A stretch of DNA of 64,000 nucleotides from Streptomyces sp. NBC_00376 (GTDB taxonomy: Bacteria > Actinomycetota > Actinomycetes > Streptomycetales > Streptomycetaceae): the NCBI RefSeq assembly GCF_036077095.1, contig NZ_CP107960.1, positions 1,922,001 to 1,986,000 of the forward strand, in the 5' to 3' direction. Of the stretch, positions 27,112 to 35,534 are shown one piece after another. The notes below the pieces were generated by a model. The model was given only the letters and a program-made list of their open reading frames with translations. It searched no databases and was not told the origin of the DNA. Positions within the stretch are counted from its first letter, which is position 1. Each line of letters begins with the position of its first letter. Made by a program: the position numbers and the translations under genes.

Positions 27112-27999
27112 TCAGGAGAGGGCCAGCTCCGTGACGTCGCCCGCTTCCAGGACCCAGGTCGCGCTGAGCCCGCCCTCCTTCACCCGCGCGTCGCCGTCGC
27201 CCTTGAGGACGCCGATGCGGTTGCCGGACAGGGCGATCTGAATGGCGTGGGTGTACTCGTGGACCCAGGACGCGCCGAGGCCGCCCTCCTTCACGTACAC
27301 GTCGCCGCTGTCCTTGAGGACGCCGATGCGGTTGCCCGACAGTTCCAGCTGGACGACGTCGTCGGCCTCGCGCACCCAGGAAGCGCTGAGGCTGCCTTCC
27401 TTCACCCAGACGACACCGTTGCCGACGAGGACGCCGATGCGGTTGCCCGCCAGGTCGATGCCGATGGCGTTGTCGGACTCCCGTACCCAACTGGCGCTTA
27501 GGCCGCCCTCCTTCACCCACGCGACACCGTCGCCGGTGACGACACCGATGCGGTTGCCGGAGAGTTCCAGTTCCTTGACCTTGTCGGACTCCTTGACCCA
27601 GGTCGCGCCGAGGCCGCCCTCCTTCACGTACGCCTCGCCGTTGTCCTTGAGGACGCCGATGCGTTTGCCGGACAGGGCGATCTGCTTGACGTCGGTGGCC
27701 TCCTTGACCCAGGTGGCGCTCAGCCCACCCTCCTTCACCCACGCGACGCCGTCACCGGTGAGGACACCGATGCGGTCGCCGGAGAGAGCGACCTGCTTGA
27801 TGTTCCCGGACTCCTTGACCCAGGTGGCGCTGAGGCCGCCCTCCTTCACGTAGGCGTCGCCGTTGACACGCAGGGTGCCGATGCGGTTGCCGCCGTTGCC
27901 GGAGACGGTGCCGGGCACCGCCGCGCCGGCCGTGCTCGAACCTGCGAGACCGGCCAGCGCCAGAACAGCCGCTGCGGCAGAGAGAGTCTTGAGATTCAA
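27112..27999 (-). CDS. Secreted seven-repeat protein, probable beta-propeller
   Basis: A 295-residue protein with a short signal peptide (MNLKTLSAAAAVLALAGLAG, then AGAA). After a short linker comes nothing but seven tandem repeats of 37 residues (38-295), each of the form NRIGVL-x-GDG-x-AWVKEGGLSATWVKE-x6-IALSG, the last lacking its final Gly. Seven short beta-rich repeats strongly suggest a seven-bladed propeller, of the kind used for sugar or protein binding (tachylectin- or WD-like), but no named family is certain. The start is TTG, eight bases after AGGAG, giving a clean signal peptide. The repeats are very similar, so expansion is recent. No cysteine or catalytic motif in the repeats. 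Confidence 0.8.
   Translation of the reverse strand: MNLKTLSAAAAVLALAGLAGSSTAGAAVPGTVSGNGGNRIGTLRVNGDAYVKEGGLSATWVKESGNIKQVALSGDRIGVLTGDGVAWVKEGGLSATWVKEATDVKQIALSGKRIGVLKDNGEAYVKEGGLGATWVKESDKVKELELSGNRIGVVTGDGVAWVKEGGLSASWVRESDNAIGIDLAGNRIGVLVGNGVVWVKEGSLSASWVREADDVVQLELSGNRIGVLKDSGDVYVKEGGLGASWVHEYTHAIQIALSGNRIGVLKGDGDARVKEGGLSATWVLEAGDVTELALS
27115..27888 (-). repeat. 111-bp tandem repeat, seven copies
   Basis: Seven in-frame 111-bp units (the last three bases shorter) encode the seven 37-residue blades. On the plus strand each unit contains the strings gccgccctccttcac and ccgatgcggttgcc with few changes. Confidence 0.93.
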
Positions 28000-28375
28000 A
28001 GGATTAACTCCTGTACACAGAGGGACCCTGGGGCCCAATGAGCTGTGCCCTCGGGGGATTGAGCAATCCGATGACGATCAACGACCGGGGGCCCGTAGGG
28101 TGCGTGTGCCATTGGGGTGAGGGAGGCGCATTGAACGGGGCCTGCCGCGCGCCGGGGCGCACGGGTCCGGCACGCTCCGGACGGAGGTCCCGGTGACCTT
28201 CCCGCGGGGTGCGTGCGGGGCGGCGCACCTTGATAGCGTCGCTCCCGCGATTGCGGACCGCTCCCCGCCGGGGTCGTCGCTGCGCCCCGGACGCCCTGCC
28301 CTCGACGGGCGGTCCGCGGAGCAGGCGTGCTGACGGTACGGGGACGTTCGCCGCAAGGACGAAGAGGGCCGACGC
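28000..28375. other. 376-bp divergent spacer
   Basis: Lies between the divergent starts of the repeat protein and the GAP1-like gene and must hold both promoters. I see no ORF with a ribosome site and coding bias, no tandem repeat and no strong inverted repeat. An AT-richer stretch at about 28050-28085 and the string ccttgatagcg near 28230 are possible promoter parts, unproven. Confidence 0.4.
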
Positions 28376-30826
28376 ATGAGCCTCGCGCAGTTGCACTACA
28401 CCTCTGCCACCGCGGGGGACGACGGGGGTGGCGCGCGGTTCACGGCGGTCGGCGCCGGCATACCCACGCCGGTGCTGGCGGAGGCCGAGCAGCTCCTCGG
28501 GTACGAACCGCCCGCCGGAGCCCCGTACCACCCCACCGCCGGCGAACTCCGTTCGTTCCCAGAGGCGTTCAGCTTCAGCGCCCTGTCCGACGGCAGCCAT
28601 CTGCTGAGCCGCACCGTGGCGCTCGGTGGCCCCGGCGCCGGCGGTTTCCACGCGCACGCGGTGCATCTTCCGGCCGGTACCCGGCTGCCGGGCGACGCGC
28701 TGCCGATCACGGCCTGGCGGTCGCCGAGCTGGGCCTCCGCCGCACCGGGGGGCTCCACCCCCGGCCCCTTGGCCGCCCTGCCCGCCTCCGCCTCCTTCGG
28801 CCCCGAGGCGCTCAAGGACTTCGCGGTCTCCCGGAGCCCCTGGCTGGCGGCGGTCTTCGCCGACCTGCGCCGGGTGTGCGAGGAGCCGGCGTCGTCGCGG
28901 CTCGTTCTCGTGGAGCGGAGTTGCGCCGATGTGGCCCGTTGGATCGCCCTGGCCGGGTCCGTGCTGCCGCCGGAGACCGCCCAGCGGCTGACCTTCACGA
29001 CGTACACCCGACGCCCGGCCGACTCCCCGCACCAGGTCATCGGGGTCCGGCCGGAGGACGCCCCCGCACCGGCCGGACCGGACGGCGGACTCCTGGTGCG
29101 CGACTGCACCGGGGCGCGCCCCGGGGAGACGGTGGGCGATGCCTGGGCGGAGAGCTGCGCCCGGATCTGGCGCAACCGGTCCCCGGAGCTGTTCCGGGTG
29201 GCGGCGGAGCTGCCCGGCGAGCCCTTCGCGGCCGGACCGCTCGCCGTGACGGCGCTCTGCGCGGGCGTACCGCTCGGTCCCGACGGACGTGCCGCGGCAG
29301 CGCATTGGGCGGCCGAGCGGCCGTACGCGCTGGACGAGGAGCGGACGCGACGGCTGACCGATGCGCTGACCGCCCCCGGCCTCGACCGCACGGATGACGA
29401 ACTCAACGCCGTAGCAAGGCTGCTGACCGCTCTCGACGGACGGTCGGGCGCCGCCGTGACCGCGTCGCTCGGCGCTCTGCTGGTGACGGAGGCGGTACGT
29501 GGCGGCGGCGTCGCACTCGAACCGCCCGCGCGCTCGGTCTTCGCCGGACCGGCCGGGGAGCGCGCCGTCGCCGCACTCGTCACGGCTCTGGGCGACGACC
29601 TGCGTACCGAACTCACCACCGGTACGCCCCTCGCGGCCCCCGCGACCGTTGTTCCCGGACGGACCGTGGGGCGCGCGGTGCAGTTGCTGCGCATCGCGCG
29701 GCTGCTCGATGTGGACTGCGCCGAGCTGCTCCCCGATGTGGTGGGCCGGATGGCCCGGTCACTGCTGGACGAAGGGGCCGCCGACTGCGCCGCGGTGCTG
29801 CTCGACCTCCTGGACGAACAGTTCGACGTCCGTACGGCGCTGCTCGGTGAGCTGGACCGGATCGCCCCACAGGACGCGGCGGCGACGGAGCGGCTGCTGG
29901 CCGGGGTCGCGCTGCCGTTCACCGGGGCGCAGGCGCTGCCGCATCTGCGGATGTGCGCGGCGGCGCCGGAGGCCAGGGCGAGCGGCGGCGACGACCGGGT
30001 GAAGGTGCTGAACGCGGTGCTGCGTGCCGGTGGAATGTCACCTTTCACCGAGCCACTGGTGCTGCGGACGGCGGTGGGTCTGGTCTGGGGCAACGACGTC
30101 CCCACGGCGGGCGAGGCGCGGCTGCTGCTGGCCGGGAGCACGTCCGACGCGCATCGCACGGCCGGCACGTGGTCCGTGCTCGTCGCGGCGGCGCTCGGCG
30201 CCCCGGCCGACGACGCGGAGGCGCCCGAGCTCGCGCATGATCTGTTGCGCGGCTTCCCGCAGGAGATCGACGCGCGGGCGCGCGGCGCGCTGCATCTCCT
30301 GGAGTTCGCGCGGGACGTCCGGTCGGGGGCGGCGGAGCCGGGCTGGGCGGAGCAGGCCCGGAAGCTGTGCGCCGGGGCGGAGCCGGTGGAGGCGGGCGTG
30401 CGCGAGCAGGCGTTCGGCGCCCTGGCCGGGCGGCTGCTCGCCCCGGACCGGCCGGAGGCGGAGCTGTACGCGTTCGTCCACAGCGACGCCCCGGACCTCA
30501 TCGCGGCCTACGGCACCGCCGCGCGGCAGGAGGCGGTGCTCGCCCGGCTGCGCTCCGACCCGGCCTATGTCGCGGACTGCTTCACTGTCTGGAGCTCCCA
30601 CCCGCACGCGGGCCGCGCCTGGAGCGGGACCAGGGAAGCGCTGCTGGCGGAGGTGCTGCGTCCGGTGGTGCGCGGCCTGTCCGCCGGTGAGGTGGCGGCG
30701 GTGGAGGAGGCCGCCGAGCGGGTGGGCAGCAGCCGTACGGCGGAGGCGTTCCGGGCGTGGAACCGGCCGGACGGCTTGCGCAAGCGGCTCGGCAACAGGC
30801 TGGCGGCCCGCGTGCGACGGTCGTGA
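28376..30826 (+). CDS. GTPase-associated protein 1 (GAP1)-related protein
   Basis: An 816-residue cytoplasmic protein. The first 200 residues, from MSLAQLHYTSA through AEQLLGYEPP, FPEAFSFSALSDGSHLLSRT and FHAHAVHLPAGTRLPGD to FTTYTRRPADSPHQVIGV, match the GAP1-N2 and GAP1-M domains. These occur in predicted multi-gene GTPase systems of actinobacteria, thought to act in conflict or signalling. The remainder is helical with no catalytic motif. ATG follows gaagagggcc. Unlike the usual setting, no GTPase, vWA or other partner gene lies next to it, so it seems to be an orphan. Its last codons run into a 22-bp tandem repeat. Confidence 0.8.
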   Translation: MSLAQLHYTSATAGDDGGGARFTAVGAGIPTPVLAEAEQLLGYEPPAGAPYHPTAGELRSFPEAFSFSALSDGSHLLSRTVALGGPGAGGFHAHAVHLPAGTRLPGDALPITAWRSPSWASAAPGGSTPGPLAALPASASFGPEALKDFAVSRSPWLAAVFADLRRVCEEPASSRLVLVERSCADVARWIALAGSVLPPETAQRLTFTTYTRRPADSPHQVIGVRPEDAPAPAGPDGGLLVRDCTGARPGETVGDAWAESCARIWRNRSPELFRVAAELPGEPFAAGPLAVTALCAGVPLGPDGRAAAAHWAAERPYALDEERTRRLTDALTAPGLDRTDDELNAVARLLTALDGRSGAAVTASLGALLVTEAVRGGGVALEPPARSVFAGPAGERAVAALVTALGDDLRTELTTGTPLAAPATVVPGRTVGRAVQLLRIARLLDVDCAELLPDVVGRMARSLLDEGAADCAAVLLDLLDEQFDVRTALLGELDRIAPQDAAATERLLAGVALPFTGAQALPHLRMCAAAPEARASGGDDRVKVLNAVLRAGGMSPFTEPLVLRTAVGLVWGNDVPTAGEARLLLAGSTSDAHRTAGTWSVLVAAALGAPADDAEAPELAHDLLRGFPQEIDARARGALHLLEFARDVRSGAAEPGWAEQARKLCAGAEPVEAGVREQAFGALAGRLLAPDRPEAELYAFVHSDAPDLIAAYGTAARQEAVLARLRSDPAYVADCFTVWSSHPHAGRAWSGTREALLAEVLRPVVRGLSAGEVAAVEEAAERVGSSRTAEAFRAWNRPDGLRKRLGNRLAARVRRS

Positions 30827-30890
30827 ACGGCATCCCCAGCGGTCGTGAACGCATCGCCGGCGGTCATGAACTGCGTCGTCGGCGGTCACG
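30817..30890. repeat. 22-bp degenerate tandem repeat across the end of the GAP1-like gene
   Basis: Three to four units based on gcggtcgtgaacgcatcgccg. The first unit contains the stop codon of the GAP1-like gene and the rest are non-coding. The unit is about 22 bp (21-24), not a multiple of three. Confidence 0.7.
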
Positions 30891-30995
30891 GGCGGGCCAC
30901 GGAGGTCGTGGCCCGTCATGGGCGACCGGTACCGTGTGACATATCGATCTCTCGTGCGCTCCCGGCGGGCTGCGTGACACCCCCAGGAGGAACAG

Positions 30996-31466
30996 ATGAC
31001 GACGAACCGCGGACGCAAGGACGTCATCCGGGACCGGATGGCCGCGACCGGCGAGTCGTACAACGTCGCCGCCCGCAATCTGAAGGCCATGAAGGACATG
31101 GGCGCCACGCGTGAGGCCGTCCTCACCCAGCGCTGGCGCCCCGCCGACACGCTCGACGTGCCGTGCCCCTGCGGCGGCACGTGCGAGCCCGGCGAGCGGT
31201 GCGAGCGCTGCCACGCGCTCCACCGCCACGTGGCGCGCTACCCCGGCAGTGTCACGGACGTGGAGACCTGGGCCGACCGCTACGACTGCATGGGCTGCGC
31301 GTCCTCGTACATCCTGACCGTGGTGCTGCCCGGACGGCCCTGGGGCGTCGCCGAGACGGTGATCCGGGGCGGCTCCGCCGAGCCGGTCGTGCAGGCCCGG
31401 GTGTTCCCGGGTGTCGCCCATCCGCTGCTGCGGCCGGAAGGCGCCGGGGACGAGACCGAGGACTGA
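30996..31466 (+). CDS. Conserved hypothetical protein with cysteine clusters
   Basis: A 156-residue protein of unknown function. The N-terminal NRGRKDVIRDRMAATGESYNVAARNL is a short helical motif found in several actinobacterial proteins of unknown role. The middle holds a zinc-ribbon-like cluster, CPCGGTCEPGERCERCH, and later CMGC; six to seven cysteines could bind one or two zinc ions. The C-terminal part is beta-rich with an acidic end (GDETED). ATG lies six bases after AGGAGG. It follows the GAP1-like gene by 169 bp on the same strand but has its own strong ribosome site; functional linkage is unproven. Confidence 0.75.
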   Translation: MTTNRGRKDVIRDRMAATGESYNVAARNLKAMKDMGATREAVLTQRWRPADTLDVPCPCGGTCEPGERCERCHALHRHVARYPGSVTDVETWADRYDCMGCASSYILTVVLPGRPWGVAETVIRGGSAEPVVQARVFPGVAHPLLRPEGAGDETED

Positions 31467-31542
31467 CCGGCGGCCCCGGCACCCGCCCCGGCCGCCCCGG
31501 AGCCACCCAACGGCCCGAAGTCACCGGCCTCGCCGCCCGGAG

Positions 31543-32664
31543 TCACCCGCCGGCCTGGACGACGGACGCTCCCACCACGACGGCGAGGACCAGCGCCACG
31601 ACGACCAGGGACCGCGGGTTGCCGAGGTTGACCGTCCAGCCGATGCCGACCCGCTTGGGCACCAGGATCGCGGGATCGTCGGCATTGACGTAGACCGTGC
31701 CGGCGCCGCGCCAGAAGCGGTCGTCGTCGCGCGGGACCAGCCCGGTGCTCTCCTCGCCCGTTTCCGCCCGCAGCCTGGTCCCGGCGGGCCCGACGCGCAG
31801 GACCAGCCAGGCGGTCACGGCGAGGACCCCGACGAGCGGCACACCCGCGACGGCCAGGGTCATGGCCGTGGAGCGGGTGTCGCTCCACATCAGCGCGGAC
31901 AGCCCGAGCAGCATCAGGTTCACCAGGGCGGTGATGCCCAGCATGGAGCGGGCCGTGACGGTGAGATAGCGGCGGTGGCGTGCCGCGCCGGCCACGGGGC
32001 GCGCCACATCGAGGTCGGCGCGGGCCCGGAGCAGTCCGGCGACGGTGGCGACCATGGTGAGGGTGAGCAGGACCTGCCCGAGGACGAACCCGAAGGCGGT
32101 CCACACACTGGTCGGGTACGTGCGGTAGACGGTGCCGCCGAGCGAGCGTTCGGGCAGTGCGACGTGGTCGGGCAGACCGGGGTAGACGACGACGCCCGCG
32201 ACGACGCTGACAGCGATCACGACCAGCGCGGGGACCGCCCAGCCCCAGGGGAAGCGGACCGGGTCGGTGCGCAGGGACGTGTCCACTACGGCGCCCTGCC
32301 GGGCCTGCCGGTACCACCGGCCCTCCGCCTTCGCGCGGGCGATGGCCCGGTGGGCGCGTACCCACAGGGCGGCGGCGAGGGCGCAGAGCAGCAGCGAACC
32401 GGCGACCGAGGCGGCTGGGGTGCCGAGCGCGGTGCCGAGCGCCGTGGCGGGCACGGTGACGACGGCCGCGGCGACGAGCATCGCACCGCGGTAGCGATGG
32501 CGCTGTTCCTCGACGGCGGCGGAGCGCGCCCGGTCCGGCGGTACGCGGACGCCGAAGGGCACGGCGGAGGGGTTGAGGAGGGGGCTGGGCGCGGAGTACA
32601 GCACGGCGCTGAGCACCGCGAGTATGCCGAAGTTGAGAGCTGCGTCGACCAGCAAGGTGTTCAC
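31543..32664 (-). CDS. DUF1648/DUF5808 multi-pass membrane protein
   Basis: A 373-residue integral membrane protein with about seven hydrophobic segments. A DUF1648-type block (VVAGVVVYPGLPDHVALP) lies near 190. The C-terminal RFWRGAGTVYVNADDPAILVPKRVGIGWTVNLGNP is a DUF5808 block. DUF1648 proteins often stand beside small GntR regulators, as here. Function unknown; relatives are linked to immunity to membrane-active peptides (SdpI-like). GTG start after AAAGGAACG. It lies downstream of the GntR gene by about 96 bp, probably in one transcript. Confidence 0.83.
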   Translation of the reverse strand: MNTLLVDAALNFGILAVLSAVLYSAPSPLLNPSAVPFGVRVPPDRARSAAVEEQRHRYRGAMLVAAAVVTVPATALGTALGTPAASVAGSLLLCALAAALWVRAHRAIARAKAEGRWYRQARQGAVVDTSLRTDPVRFPWGWAVPALVVIAVSVVAGVVVYPGLPDHVALPERSLGGTVYRTYPTSVWTAFGFVLGQVLLTLTMVATVAGLLRARADLDVARPVAGAARHRRYLTVTARSMLGITALVNLMLLGLSALMWSDTRSTAMTLAVAGVPLVGVLAVTAWLVLRVGPAGTRLRAETGEESTGLVPRDDDRFWRGAGTVYVNADDPAILVPKRVGIGWTVNLGNPRSLVVVALVLAVVVGASVVQAGG

Positions 32665-32760
32665 CTGTCCGTTCCTTTCACTGATCCCGACGGGGCGGGG
32701 CGCCGCGCCGGAGCCCGGCGCGGCCTTTCGGATGTACGTTCCCCGGGGCGGCGCCGAGGG

Positions 32761-33162
32761 TCAGGGCGTCCCGTCCTCCCTCGCGGGGAAGCGGTCCAGA
32801 ACCGCCGCGACATGACTCATCACCTCCGCCTTCGCGATCCCTCGCACATCCAGCTCGGCGAGGAGGGTGCGCATGCGCGCCTCCCAGTCGACGCCGGCCC
32901 GCAGTTCGTCCGACGGCTGCTTGACGTCGGGCCGGACCACCGCACCGCTCTTGCGGTTGATGCGGATGATCCCTTCGCGTCGTAGCAGGTCATAGGCCTT
33001 GTTGACGGTGTGGAAGTTGATCGCCAGATCGACGGCCAGCTGCCTGGTGGACGGAAGTCCGGCACCGGGCGCCAACGCGCCTTCCGCGATGGCTTCCACC
33101 ACCCGGTCCCGGATCTGCTGATAGATCGGCACCTCGCTGTCGAGGTCGAGCACTAGGTACAC
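32761..33162 (-). CDS. GntR-family regulator, YtrA type
   Basis: A 133-residue regulator. The N-terminal wHTH is VPIYQQIRDRVVEAIAEGALAPG, then PSTRQLAVDLAINFHTVNKAYDLL. The short C-terminal helical tail is typical of the YtrA subfamily, which represses ABC transporters in the cell-envelope stress response. The GTG start lies six bases after TAGGGT, a possible -10 element, so the transcript may be leaderless. It is divergent from the ABC operon, its probable target, and upstream of the DUF1648 gene. Confidence 0.9.
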   Translation of the reverse strand: MYLVLDLDSEVPIYQQIRDRVVEAIAEGALAPGAGLPSTRQLAVDLAINFHTVNKAYDLLRREGIIRINRKSGAVVRPDVKQPSDELRAGVDWEARMRTLLAELDVRGIAKAEVMSHVAAVLDRFPAREDGTP

Positions 33163-33229
33163 ACCTTAACCCTATCTGCTATACATCTAATAGAACAGAC
33201 GCTCAGGCTCCGCTGGAGGATGAATCCCC
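33163..33229. promoter_or_regulatory. AT-rich divergent promoter/operator of the GntR and ABC operons
   Basis: The 67-bp spacer contains the AT-rich core ctatctgctatacatc followed by taatag, out of character with its surroundings. Its ends, CTAT and ATAG, are inverted. A GntR/YtrA operator overlapping both promoters is expected here. The plus-strand end carries the ctggagga ribosome site of the small ORF. Confidence 0.5.
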
Positions 33230-33286
33230 ATGGCACTGATGAACATCTCCGACACCGGCCGCGCCATCGCCGGGTCCGACCGATGA
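33230..33286 (+). CDS. Small ORF (18 codons) translationally coupled to the ABC ATPase gene
   Basis: ATG-initiated frame encoding MALMNISDTGRAIAGSDR. It has a ctggagga ribosome site about ten bases upstream. Its stop overlaps the ATPase start in an ATGA junction. The ATPase itself has no visible Shine-Dalgarno, so ribosomes probably reach it by terminating here. The peptide is polar with no membrane segment; its role is probably translational coupling, though an independent function is possible. Confidence 0.6.
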   Translation: MALMNISDTGRAIAGSDR

Positions 33287-34257
33287 GCGGGCTTCCGCAG
33301 GGCCCGTACATCGAAGTCAGCGGGCTGACCAAGCGGTTCGGAGCCGTACGCGCCGTCGACGACCTGAGTTTCACCGTGCGGCCGGGTGTCGTGACGGGCT
33401 TCCTGGGCCCCAACGGCGCGGGCAAGACCACGACGATGCGGATGATCCTCGGCCTGGTGGCTCCCACCGCGGGCACCGCCACCATCGGCGGCAAGCGGTA
33501 CGCGGAGCTGTCCAGGCCCACAGCCACCGTGGGCGCCGTGCTCGACGCCTCCGCGGTCCACCCCGGCCACACGGCCCGCGACCATCTGCACATCTACCGC
33601 ACCATGGGCGGCCACCCGCCCGAGCGGGTCGATCACCTGCTGGACCGGCTGGGGCTCGCCCAGGCGGCCGACCGCCGCACCCGCACCTTCTCCACGGGCA
33701 TGCGGCAACGGCTCTCGCTCGCCACGGCGCTGCTGGGCGACCCGCGGGTACTGCTGCTGGACGAGCCGGGCAACGGGCTCGACCCGGAGGGCATCGCCTG
33801 GCTGCGCGGGCTGCTGCGCGGGCTGGCCGCCGAGGGCCGCACGGTGCTGGTGTCGAGCCATGTGCTCAGCGAGGTGCAGCAGATCGTCGAGGACGTCGTC
33901 GTGATCCGGAAGGGCCGGCTGGTGGCGGCGGGACCGATGACGGAGGTCGAACGGCTCTCGCCCGGCACGGTGCTGGTCCGCTCCCCGGACGCGGCGGCGC
34001 TGCGCGCCGCACTGCTGCGCGGTACCGCGCGGGACGGGGCGGCCGACCGGGTGGACCTCCTGCCGGACGGGACGCTGCGGGTGTACGGGATGGCGGACTC
34101 CGCCGTCGCCGATCTGGCCGCCGCCGAGCGGCTGCGGGTGCACGGGCTGACCGCCGGGGGCGGCCTGGAGCAGCTCTTCCTCCGGCTGGCGGGGGAAGGC
34201 GAACCGGCAGGCCCCGACCGGCCTGCGGCGCTGACGGACGAGGGGCGGAACCGGTGA
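33283..34257 (+). CDS. ABC transporter ATP-binding protein
   Basis: A 324-residue ATPase of the drug/bacteriocin-export class. Walker A is GPNGAGKTTTMRM near 45, signature FSTGMRQRLSLA, Walker B VLLLDEPGNGLDP, then VSSHVLSEVQQI. A C-terminal extension of about 100 residues is usual for this class. ATG overlaps the small upstream ORF, and its own stop overlaps the permease start (ATGA). Probable target of the divergent GntR regulator. Confidence 0.93.
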   Translation: MSGLPQGPYIEVSGLTKRFGAVRAVDDLSFTVRPGVVTGFLGPNGAGKTTTMRMILGLVAPTAGTATIGGKRYAELSRPTATVGAVLDASAVHPGHTARDHLHIYRTMGGHPPERVDHLLDRLGLAQAADRRTRTFSTGMRQRLSLATALLGDPRVLLLDEPGNGLDPEGIAWLRGLLRGLAAEGRTVLVSSHVLSEVQQIVEDVVVIRKGRLVAAGPMTEVERLSPGTVLVRSPDAAALRAALLRGTARDGAADRVDLLPDGTLRVYGMADSAVADLAAAERLRVHGLTAGGGLEQLFLRLAGEGEPAGPDRPAALTDEGRNR

Positions 34258-35054
34258 TGAACGCACTGATCAGGGCGGAGTTCCGGCGGCTGGCCGCCAC
34301 CCGCCTCCGGCTGTGGGCGCTCCTCGCGGCCGTCGTCCTGGGCGGCGGCATGGTGGGGCTGATGACACTGGTCGGGCCGGAGAACTTCGATCCGCCCGCG
34401 CCCGGCCTGGACACCGAGGCCGGTGTCCGCTCCGTACTCGGCATGCTGAGCTTCACGGTGTTCCTGCCGGCCGCGCTCGGCACCCTGGCGATGACGTCGG
34501 AGTACCGGCACCGCACCGCCACGTACACCTTCCTGCACGCCCCGCGGCGCCGGCAGGTGCTCACCGCCAAGCTCGTCACGTACGGCGTCGCCGGTCTGCT
34601 GTACGGGCTGGTACTCACCGGCACGGCGGCGGCCGCCTTCTTCGGGGGTGTGGCGGCGCGCGGGGTGACCCCGGGGATGGCCACCGGCGAGGTGCTGGGA
34701 CTGCTCGTGCGGCCGGCGGTGGCGATGGCGGTGTACACCCTGCTGGGCGTGGCGGCCGGGGCGCTGATCCGTCATCAGGTCGCGGCGCTGGCCGTCGTCA
34801 TCGGCTATCTGTACGCGGGCGAGTACCTGCTGATGATGATCCCGGGCGTCAAGCTCCTCTACCCACTGCTGCCCGGCGGCGCCACGGCGTCCCTGACCGG
34901 CTTCAGCTATGTGGCGGACACGATGGCCGCGGAGCTGGCGACCGGCCCGGTGCCGCTGCTCTCCCCCGTCGGCGGCGGACTGCTGCTCGCCGGGTACGCC
35001 CTGGTCGCGGCGTGCGTCGCGGTCCTGGTGCCGATGCGCAGGGACGTGCACTGA
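34254..35054 (+). CDS. ABC transporter permease (ABC-2 type)
   Basis: A 266-residue protein with six predicted membrane helices: near 20-40 (LWALLAAVVLGGGMVGL), 60-80, 105-130, 145-165, 170-190 and a last at 235-258. The motif TSEYRHRTATYTFL is typical of ABC-2 export permeases. Forms a transporter with the preceding ATPase, with which it shares an ATGA overlap. The substrate is unknown; the GntR and DUF1648 context points to a membrane-active peptide or lipid. A strong terminator follows. Confidence 0.92.
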   Translation: MMNALIRAEFRRLAATRLRLWALLAAVVLGGGMVGLMTLVGPENFDPPAPGLDTEAGVRSVLGMLSFTVFLPAALGTLAMTSEYRHRTATYTFLHAPRRRQVLTAKLVTYGVAGLLYGLVLTGTAAAAFFGGVAARGVTPGMATGEVLGLLVRPAVAMAVYTLLGVAAGALIRHQVAALAVVIGYLYAGEYLLMMIPGVKLLYPLLPGGATASLTGFSYVADTMAAELATGPVPLLSPVGGGLLLAGYALVAACVAVLVPMRRDVH

Positions 35055-35068
35055 GCCCGTACGACGGA

Positions 35069-35102
35069 GCGGGTGCCCCGGAACGTGTTCCGGGGCACCC
35101 GC
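35069..35102. terminator. Strong bidirectional terminator hairpin
   Basis: A 34-bp perfect palindrome, GCGGGTGCCCCGGAAC then gt then its reverse complement, sits between the convergent ABC permease and msrB genes. Plus-strand continuation is ttcggttctcg. Confidence 0.85.
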
Positions 35103-35117
35103 TTCGGTTCTCGTCCC

Positions 35118-35525
35118 TCAGCCCTCGTCCGGGGTCAGGCGCAGCGAGATCGAGTTGATGCAGTACCGCTGGTCGGTGGGGGTCGGGTAGCCCTCGCCCT
35201 CGAAGACATGGCCGAGGTGCGATCCGCAGCGTGCGCAGCGGACCTCGGTGCGGACCATGCCGTGGCTGCGGTCCTGGATCAGTTCGACCGCGTCGCTGTC
35301 CTTCGGGTCGTAGAAGGACGGCCAGCCGCAGTGCGACTCGAACTTGGTGTCCGAGCGGAACAGTTCGGCGCCGCAGGCGCGGCAGGAGTAGACGCCCGTG
35401 GTCTTGGTGTCGGTGTACTCACCGACGAAGGCGGGTTCGGTGCCGGCCTGGCGCAGGACCGCGTACTCGGCCGGCGTCAGCTCCGCCCGCCACTGCTCGT
35501 CCGGCTTCTCGATGTCGTACGACAC
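35118..35525 (-). CDS. msrB: Peptide-methionine (R)-S-oxide reductase MsrB
   Basis: Reduces the R-epimer of methionine sulfoxide in oxidised proteins. The 135-residue single domain is a normal length. Zinc cysteines C48/C51 (CRACG) and C97/C100 (CARCG), HCGWPSF, and catalytic C122 in RYCINSISLRL are all present. It starts nine bases after the murC stop, so the two are probably co-transcribed. Confidence 0.97.
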   Translation of the reverse strand: MSYDIEKPDEQWRAELTPAEYAVLRQAGTEPAFVGEYTDTKTTGVYSCRACGAELFRSDTKFESHCGWPSFYDPKDSDAVELIQDRSHGMVRTEVRCARCGSHLGHVFEGEGYPTPTDQRYCINSISLRLTPDEG

Positions 35526-35534
35526 GTCGCTCCC

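Noticed and set aside
29953..30690. Alternative-frame plus-strand ORFs inside the GAP1-like gene
   Set aside because: Arg-rich shadow frames; the main frame has continuous family similarity and proper codon bias.
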